This document shows positions 59,557-64,000 of a stretch of 64,000 nt of DNA, in pieces. The translations under genes were made by a program, and so were the position numbers. The stretch is from Pseudomonadota bacterium (GTDB taxonomy: Bacteria; Pseudomonadota; Alphaproteobacteria; Rhizobiales; Rhizobiaceae), in NCBI GenBank assembly GCA_023404095.1, contig JAEYDD010000041.1, forward strand, positions 372,001 to 436,000, written 5' to 3'. The notes beneath the pieces are model-generated. The model saw only the letters and a program-made list of their open reading frames with translations, was not told where the DNA came from and ran no database searches. Position 1 is the first letter of the stretch. Each line of letters opens with the position of its first letter.

Positions 59557-60150
59557 ATGGAAGAATTCGTTCACTCCACCATGCAGCAATTCGGCGTTTT
59601 CGGCATCGGCCTGCTGATGTTCCTCGAAAACATCTTCCCGCCGATCCCCTCGGAGCTGATCATGCCGCTGGCAGGCTATCTCTCCACCCGGGGCGACATG
59701 AGCATCGTCGCTGTCATCGCCGCCGGCTCCACCGGATCCTTGCTGGGCATCATCCCCTGGTACGTGCTCGGTCGCATGATGGGTGAAAAGAAGCTCAAAT
59801 CGTTCGCCGCCCGGCACGGCCGCTGGCTGACAATGTCACCCGACGACATCGAGCAGGCGGGGGACCGCTTCCGCAGGCACGGCCAGGTCTCTGTGTTGAT
59901 CGGGCGGCTGATACCCACCGTGCGGACCTTGATCTCGGTGCCGGCAGGCATCGCGCGCATGCCGTTCTGGCAGTTCCTGGCCTACTCCGCCGTCGGCAGC
60001 GTCATCTGGACATCGGCGCTCGCGCTTGCGGGCTTCGGCCTCGGCCAAGCCTACGAAACGGTGAAGGACTACGTCAATCCGGTCGCGACTGCCGTGCTGG
60101 TCCTGATGATCCTCGCCTACGGATACCGGGTCGCAACCTTCAAGGCGTGA
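59557..60150 (+). CDS. DedA-family membrane protein
   Basis: This 197-aa protein has the DedA/VTT hallmarks: FLENIFPPIPSELIMPLAGYLS at the N-terminus, GSTGSLLGIIPWYVLGR, and the RHGQVSVLIGRLIPTVRTLISVPAG segment with the conserved arginines. Four or five hydrophobic segments follow. Members act as lipid (undecaprenyl phosphate or phosphatidylethanolamine) flippases or in membrane homeostasis. It is divergent from the phospholipase D gene. Confidence 0.93.
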   Translation: MEEFVHSTMQQFGVFGIGLLMFLENIFPPIPSELIMPLAGYLSTRGDMSIVAVIAAGSTGSLLGIIPWYVLGRMMGEKKLKSFAARHGRWLTMSPDDIEQAGDRFRRHGQVSVLIGRLIPTVRTLISVPAGIARMPFWQFLAYSAVGSVIWTSALALAGFGLGQAYETVKDYVNPVATAVLVLMILAYGYRVATFKA

Positions 60151-60184
60151 GGCAACAAGCCTATTACGACAAGCGCGATGGAGG

Positions 60185-60206
60185 GGGGCGGCCTGCGAGC
60201 CGCCCC
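60185..60206. terminator. Hairpin between convergent dedA and Atu4866-like genes
   Basis: GGGGCGGC (60185-60192) and GCCGCCCC (60199-60206) form a perfect eight-base stem with a six-base loop in the 67-bp space between two convergent genes. A long U-tract is missing, so function as a terminator is inferred from position. Confidence 0.55.
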
Positions 60207-60217
60207 GCGCTCTGCTC

Positions 60218-60574
60218 TCACTGAGCCGGCTTCTGTCCATCACGGTAGAGAATCATGCCGCCGTGGTGGAGCACTCCGTCGATGAAATCGCCGTCGGCGG
60301 TGAAGCCGGTGTCGTCCCAGTACTCGATGTGGTCGCCGCTCACCTCGTAGCGCCCCTTGTAGGCGCCCTCGCGACTGCCGCGCGCCTCGATGTAGCGACC
60401 ATTCGGCAGCAACTTGTGGCGGACGTGGCCGTCCTCGGTGATCCACATCCCGGCATAGGGATGACTTTCGCTGGCATCGGAAGCGGTGTTCATCTGAGCA
60501 TGACCCTTCTGGACTGGAACGAATGCGGCGCAAAGGGCGATCGCGCCCGCCGCAAGAAACTGCATGCCGTTCAC
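60218..60574 (-). CDS. Secreted Atu4866-domain protein
   Basis: This 118-aa protein starts at GTG, chosen for AGGAG six bases upstream; an in-frame ATG lies three codons on. A Sec signal (residues ~1-26, ending near GHA-Q) precedes one Atu4866-type domain: MWITEDGHVRHKLLPNGRY, GAYKGRYEVSGDHIEYWDDTG and GGMILYR. The domain is a small beta-barrel from Agrobacterium with no established function, possibly ligand-binding. It lies 10 bp after the carboxymuconolactone-decarboxylase-like gene and is probably co-transcribed with it and the SDR. Confidence 0.88.
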   Translation of the reverse strand: MNGMQFLAAGAIALCAAFVPVQKGHAQMNTASDASESHPYAGMWITEDGHVRHKLLPNGRYIEARGSREGAYKGRYEVSGDHIEYWDDTGFTADGDFIDGVLHHGGMILYRDGQKPAQ

Positions 60575-60584
60575 CTTCGTCTCC

Positions 60585-61037
60585 TCACTGCTTGGCTGCG
60601 CGGCGCTCGGCGAAGAGCTCCGACAGCGTCTGCGACGCGGCGATCGCCTTGGGGAAGCCAGCCGGCACCGTCACCATGTAGACGATCTCCTTCAACTCCT
60701 CCTCCGTAACCCCGACGTTGAGCGCGTAGCCGGCATGGATCTTCATGAAAACCCGCTCACCGATGGCTGCGAACGCGGCCACGGCGGCAAGCTGGCGGGT
60801 GCGGTTGTCGAGGCCGGCCCGCGACCAGACGTCGCCGAGCGCATAAGCCTCGATCGCCTCTGCAAGGAAGGGAAACTCCTCGCGCATCCGCTCCAGGGTC
60901 TGTTGCGGCACGCCGTTGTTCAGGCTGCGGATGACGGCAGCGCCGCGCGTCAGCCGCTCCTCGGTCGTATTGGCCGCAGCGGAAAGCGGCATGGCGCAGA
61001 CGAGGACCGCGGCGAGGATCCGGATTTGGCGGTGCAT
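60585..61037 (-). CDS. Secreted carboxymuconolactone decarboxylase-like protein
   Basis: This 150-aa protein has a Sec signal (RILAAVLVCAMPLSAAA) followed by a CMD/AhpD-like helical domain, with TRQLAAVAAFAAIG, HAGYALNVGVTEEELKEIVYM and FPKAIAASQTLSELF. The redox CxxC of AhpD is absent, so it is closer to the gamma-carboxymuconolactone decarboxylase type. Export of such a protein is common beside SDR and aldo-keto genes in Proteobacteria. It stands between the SDR and the Atu4866 gene in one operon. Confidence 0.88.
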   Translation of the reverse strand: MHRQIRILAAVLVCAMPLSAAANTTEERLTRGAAVIRSLNNGVPQQTLERMREEFPFLAEAIEAYALGDVWSRAGLDNRTRQLAAVAAFAAIGERVFMKIHAGYALNVGVTEEELKEIVYMVTVPAGFPKAIAASQTLSELFAERRAAKQ

Positions 61038-61050
61038 GTGCTATCCTCCT

Positions 61051-61782
61051 TCAGTAACCACCGGTGGGGCGGACGACGATCTCGCTCGTCGAGACGTTTG
61101 CCGGCTGGTCGATGACGTGGCGGATGGCGGCTGCGATCGCCTCCGGCTTGAGCGCGTTGCTGCGGAACGAAACCATTGCCTCGGCCGCGACCGGATCGGT
61201 GATGGTGCTGGCAAGTTCGGATTCGACCACGCCGGGGTAGACGCAGGTGACACGGATCTTGTCGTTCTCCTGCCTCAGCCCGTCCGAGATCGCCCGCACC
61301 GCATATTTCGTCGCGCAGTAGACGGCGGCGGTGGGCACGACATACAGGCCGCCGACGGAGGAGACGTTGATGACATGGCCGAAGCCCTGTGCGTTCATCA
61401 CCGGCAGCACCGCCGCGATCCCGTGCAACACGCCGCGGATGTTGACGTCGATCATCCGGTCCCATTCCTCGACCTTCAGCGAATTCATCGGCGAGAGCGG
61501 CATTACGCCGGCATTGTTGACGATCACATCGATGCGACCGTACGCGTCAACCGCAGCACGGGCGAAATCCTCCAGGTCCTGCCGGACCGTCACGTCGAGC
61601 GCGCGCACGGCGACCGTGCCGCCGCCAGCCTCGACCTCGGCCTTCAGTTCTTCCAGGCGTTCGGTGCGGCGGGCGCCGATCATCAGCTTCGCGCCGGCCC
61701 CGCCGAGTGCCCGGACGAGGCCCGCGCCGATGCCGCTGCTGGCGCCCGTGATCAGGATTACCTTTTCGGATATGCTGGTCAT
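61051..61782 (-). CDS. Short-chain dehydrogenase/reductase
   Basis: This 243-aa classical SDR has TGASSGIG, VNNAG, the catalytic Ser/Tyr/Lys (INVSS, YCATK) and VYPGVVESELA. ARRTERL after the second strand suggests NADP preference. It heads the three-gene minus-strand operon with the secreted CMD-like and Atu4866 proteins and is divergent from an AraC regulator. This is a frequent arrangement in which the regulator activates the oxidoreductase operon. The substrate is unknown. Confidence 0.92.
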   Translation of the reverse strand: MTSISEKVILITGASSGIGAGLVRALGGAGAKLMIGARRTERLEELKAEVEAGGGTVAVRALDVTVRQDLEDFARAAVDAYGRIDVIVNNAGVMPLSPMNSLKVEEWDRMIDVNIRGVLHGIAAVLPVMNAQGFGHVINVSSVGGLYVVPTAAVYCATKYAVRAISDGLRQENDKIRVTCVYPGVVESELASTITDPVAAEAMVSFRSNALKPEAIAAAIRHVIDQPANVSTSEIVVRPTGGY

Positions 61783-61950
61783 CTGTTCATCCTTTCATCG
61801 CTGCCCGCGGCGGTCTCACCCGGGGCAGGCTGGAGGATGGCAACGACGGGCATCGGTGCGGTAGAACGGATTTCCGCCATTCTTGCACGATCCTCCGAAA
61901 CGTCTGTTGGTCGTCTTGGCAATCGCCCTAGATTGCGAGATGCTGTGCCC

Positions 61951-62847
61951 ATGGAAAACTTGACGGAATTGAAACAACGTATTGCGCGACACGCGCCTGA
62001 AGACGGCTTCTTCGATACGGCGGTGCCCGGGCTGTCGCTGATCCGCTCGCAGGCCGTGTCCGACCCGGTCCACACGCTCTACGATCCCTCGTTCTGCCTC
62101 GTCGCCTCTGGCCGCAAGCGGGCGCGCATCGGCAGCCGCGAGATCGTCTACGACACCGGCGGCTGCCTGGTCGTAGGCATCGACCTGCCGATCATCGGTG
62201 CGGTGATCGAGGCAACCACCGACGATCCCTATCTCTGCCTCAAACTCAGCCTTGACCGCGGAATGCTGGCCGATCTGCTGCTGGGCGTAGCGCACACGGG
62301 CGGCGCTGCGCCGGCACCGGACCGTACCGAGGCGGCCGGCGTCCTCGCCGCCACGCCCGAACTGGTCGATGCCTCCGCCCGTCTGCTCGGGCTTCTCGAT
62401 ACGCCGCAGGGCATCGCCGTGCTCGCGCCGCTCGTCGTCCGCGAGATCCACTACCGGCTGATGACCGGCCCGCAAGGGGCGATCCTGCGCCAGATCGTGA
62501 ACGGGGAGAGCCATCTCGGCCAGATCGGACGGGCCGTAGCGTATCTGTGCGACAACTATGCCGCGCCGACACGGATCGAGGACCTCGCGCGCATCGCCGG
62601 CATGAGCCCCTCCTCCTTTCACGAGCATTTCCGCATGGCGACCGCCATGAGCCCGCTGCAGTTCCGCACCCGGCTGCGCATGCACGAGGCGCGACGGCTG
62701 ATGGTCGCCGAAGGACTGAGTGCCGCCGAAGCCGGGTTCCGCGTGGGCTACGACAGTCCCTCGCAGTTCAGCCGCGACCATGTTCGCATCTACAGCCGTC
62801 CGCCGAGGCGCGACCTGTCGCGCATGCAGGCCGAGCAGGCTTACTGA
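61951..62847 (+). CDS. AraC-family regulator (AraC_N type)
   Basis: This 298-aa protein starts at the ATG giving MENLTELKQRIARHAPEDG. The first ~190 residues match the AraC_N domain (YDPSFCLVASGRKRARIG, DTGGCLVVGIDLPIIG), and the C-terminal ~100 the AraC DNA-binding domain (TRIEDLARIAGMSPSSFHEHFR, AAEAGFRVGYDSPSQFSRDH). It is divergent from the SDR operon across 168 bp, its likely target. The longer in-frame extension upstream overlaps the SDR gene and is rejected. Confidence 0.92.
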   Translation: MENLTELKQRIARHAPEDGFFDTAVPGLSLIRSQAVSDPVHTLYDPSFCLVASGRKRARIGSREIVYDTGGCLVVGIDLPIIGAVIEATTDDPYLCLKLSLDRGMLADLLLGVAHTGGAAPAPDRTEAAGVLAATPELVDASARLLGLLDTPQGIAVLAPLVVREIHYRLMTGPQGAILRQIVNGESHLGQIGRAVAYLCDNYAAPTRIEDLARIAGMSPSSFHEHFRMATAMSPLQFRTRLRMHEARRLMVAEGLSAAEAGFRVGYDSPSQFSRDHVRIYSRPPRRDLSRMQAEQAY

Positions 62848-63285
62848 GCCGGCATCACGGACGAGGCACGAACGCCCACGAATTCGTGTTCGTCAGCGGA
62901 CATCGATACCGGCCTGCCGCCGCCGGTTCGCCATTTTTCGGTATCAGTTTCGCCTCGGCATCGATTCGCACGTCAGATTTGGTCGATGCGTCTTTGGAGG
63001 AGCCGAGAAAAGCCTGCAAGCGTTGCCGATGGGACGAGACCGCAAGGGCGGCGAAACTATTCCCGCAAGACGGGCTGGAAACAGACGACGGAATGATTAT
63101 CTGAAGCCTTCGCAGGTCGGCCCTTGCCGTCGGCGATCGGATCGCCGAAAGGACACCGCGCCACGGCCGGGGATTACCCTGGCGCCGCGCCTGGCTGCGG
63201 CGGACGCATAGCGACATTTTTATCTGCGCATGCATGAAGCAGGGATTTGACGTCCCGGCCGGTGATGCTGCGCGAGGAGCAAACG
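62848..63285. other. Intergenic region without recognisable gene
   Basis: Across these 438 bases open frames exist on both strands, but none shows a signal, motif or codon pattern of a real protein. The last 30 bases carry the ribosome-binding site of the next gene. The base composition is somewhat lower in GC3 regularity than flanking genes, which fits noncoding DNA or a decayed gene. Confidence 0.55.
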
Positions 63286-63753
63286 ATGACGATCCTGCAG
63301 CGCGCCATCGCGTCCGCGGATACCGCCCTTTCCGTCGAGCGACGCTTCGACGCCCCCGTTTCGGTCGTCTACCGCCTGTGGACGGCGCCGGACCTGTTGG
63401 CGCTCTGGTGGGGACCGCACGACTTCACCACGCACTCGATCGCCATGGATTTCCGCCCCGGCGGAACGTGGTCCGCCGTGATCCGCTCGCCGTTCGGAGA
63501 AGACACGGTGATGTCGGCGATCTACCGCGACATCGTCGAGGATAGCTTCATTTCGTTCGGGCTGCAGAGCGATGAGGGCGAGGAGAGCGAAGTCGCCGTT
63601 TCCTTTCAGGCCGTCAATGGAACGACGCGCCTGACGATCCATCAGTCGCCGATGGCGCACCGTGCGGAAGCGGAAGCCTTCCGGGACGGCTGGAGGGAAT
63701 ATCTGGACAGGCTCGAATCCTATCTGCTCCGCCGTCACTGGGACGAGCGTTGA
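63286..63753 (+). CDS. AHSA1/SRPBCC-domain protein
   Basis: This 155-aa protein has the START-like AHSA1 pattern: RRFDAPVSVVYRLWTAPDLLALWWGP, FRPGGTWSAVIRSPFGE and GWREYLDRLESYL. Such proteins form a hydrophobic cavity and are often paired with ArsR regulators. No regulator is adjacent here. The ATG has GAGGAG eight bases upstream. The ligand is unknown. Confidence 0.9.
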   Translation: MTILQRAIASADTALSVERRFDAPVSVVYRLWTAPDLLALWWGPHDFTTHSIAMDFRPGGTWSAVIRSPFGEDTVMSAIYRDIVEDSFISFGLQSDEGEESEVAVSFQAVNGTTRLTIHQSPMAHRAEAEAFRDGWREYLDRLESYLLRRHWDER

Positions 63754-63780
63754 AAAAACCGGTCCGGGACGCGTCGCAAT

Positions 63781-64000
63781 TTACTGCCTTGCGCCATTGC
63801 CGGAGAGCGCTGAGAGGACCTGAAGCGCCCGCTCACCGTCTGCCGCAGGCACGAACACATGGTCGTGGTGGAAGGCGGCGACGATATTTGCGCTGATCCC
63901 CTCGCGCGAAAGGGCGGTGGCAATGGCGGCGGTCAGGCCGACGGCCTCCAGCGATGTGTGCACGCTGAGCGTGATCAGTCGCATCGGCGCGCTGCATGCG
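63781..64000 (-). CDS. ACT-domain protein (5' end beyond window)
   Basis: The visible part encodes about 72 residues ending in a stop at 63781, including ITLSVHTSLEAVGLTAAIATAL, EGISANIVAAFHHDHVFVP and the terminal helix. These match the C-terminal half of small ACT_7-type proteins of ~130 residues. An ATG at 63984 exists, but the frame stays open to the window edge and the family is longer, so the gene probably starts outside. ACT domains bind amino acids. Confidence 0.75.
   Translation of the reverse strand, partial: ACSAPMRLITLSVHTSLEAVGLTAAIATALSREGISANIVAAFHHDHVFVPAADGERALQVLSALSGNGARQ

Noticed and set aside
60916..62847. A 643-residue AraC protein
   Set aside because: The extension is antisense to the SDR and CMD-like genes; the AraC_N domain begins at the ATG at 61951.
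62855..63235. A 126-codon minus-strand gene in the gap before the AHSA1 gene
   Set aside because: No recognisable motif, signal or good ribosome-binding site, and codon use does not match neighbouring genes.

Overview
The window is GC-rich and gene-dense, with almost every gene in a tight operon for uptake or catabolism of nitrogenous small molecules. It looks like a Rhizobiales replicon, most likely Rhizobiaceae (Sinorhizobium/Ensifer, Shinella or Agrobacterium-like). The reasons are a type-II RibH lumazine synthase behind an FMN riboswitch, an Atu4866-type small protein, a carnitine/gamma-butyrobetaine cluster of the type characterised in Sinorhizobium, many Pot- and Dpp-type ABC transporters, and repeated RIME-like palindromic intergenic elements. 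Genus and replicon type cannot be settled from the sequence alone.

Layout. 1-3308 (minus strand): a partial soluble globin-coupled chemoreceptor and two tandem ParA-like ATPases. 3537-10175 (minus): iron alcohol dehydrogenase, aldehyde dehydrogenase, glutamine-synthetase-like ligase, APC permease and N-formylglutamate-amidohydrolase-family enzyme. Together these suggest gamma-glutamylation of an amine or amino alcohol. 10347-15314 (plus): a divergent RpiR regulator and a four-gene ABC importer. 15438-16175: FMN riboswitch and ribH. 16383-22648: a LuxR-type regulator divergent from a PotABCD-like importer and an SDR.

22940-35174 is the most unusual part. A minus-strand operon encodes a histidine-ammonia-lyase homologue without the MIO triad, a hydantoinase/dihydroorotase-type amidohydrolase, an M20 carbamoylase-type hydrolase, a DUF917 (S-methyl-thiohydantoin desulfurase family) protein and a urocanase homologue without its active-site Cys. 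It is followed by an LssY_C protein, an SBP56 (methanethiol oxidase family) protein and a membrane protein. A LysR regulator with two DNA-binding domains is divergent. I infer a pathway for ergothioneine or S-methyl-ergothioneine to glutamate, with the released thiol handled by SBP56.

35267-38090: a NepI-like exporter, an AraC regulator and an atypical small secreted-type protein. 38139-46162: a CdhR-like regulator, a beta-keto acid cleavage enzyme, a carnitine dehydrogenase-thioesterase fusion, an acyl-CoA dehydrogenase, an ADP-forming CoA ligase and an enoyl-CoA hydratase. This set should take gamma-butyrobetaine and L-carnitine to glycine betaine. 46464-57799: a dipeptide-type ABC importer with a fused ATPase, a hydroxyaspartate/threonine dehydratase-like enzyme, an HTH regulator, a second near-duplicate binding protein and an S15/CocE hydrolase. 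57895-64000: phospholipase D, DedA, small secreted proteins, an SDR with an AraC regulator, an AHSA1 protein and a truncated ACT protein.

The central theme is trimethylammonium and modified-histidine scavenging. The inferred ergothioneine route would release trimethylamine, the carnitine route yields glycine betaine, and several importers and regulators surround both. I found no tRNA, rRNA, CRISPR array or insertion sequence.
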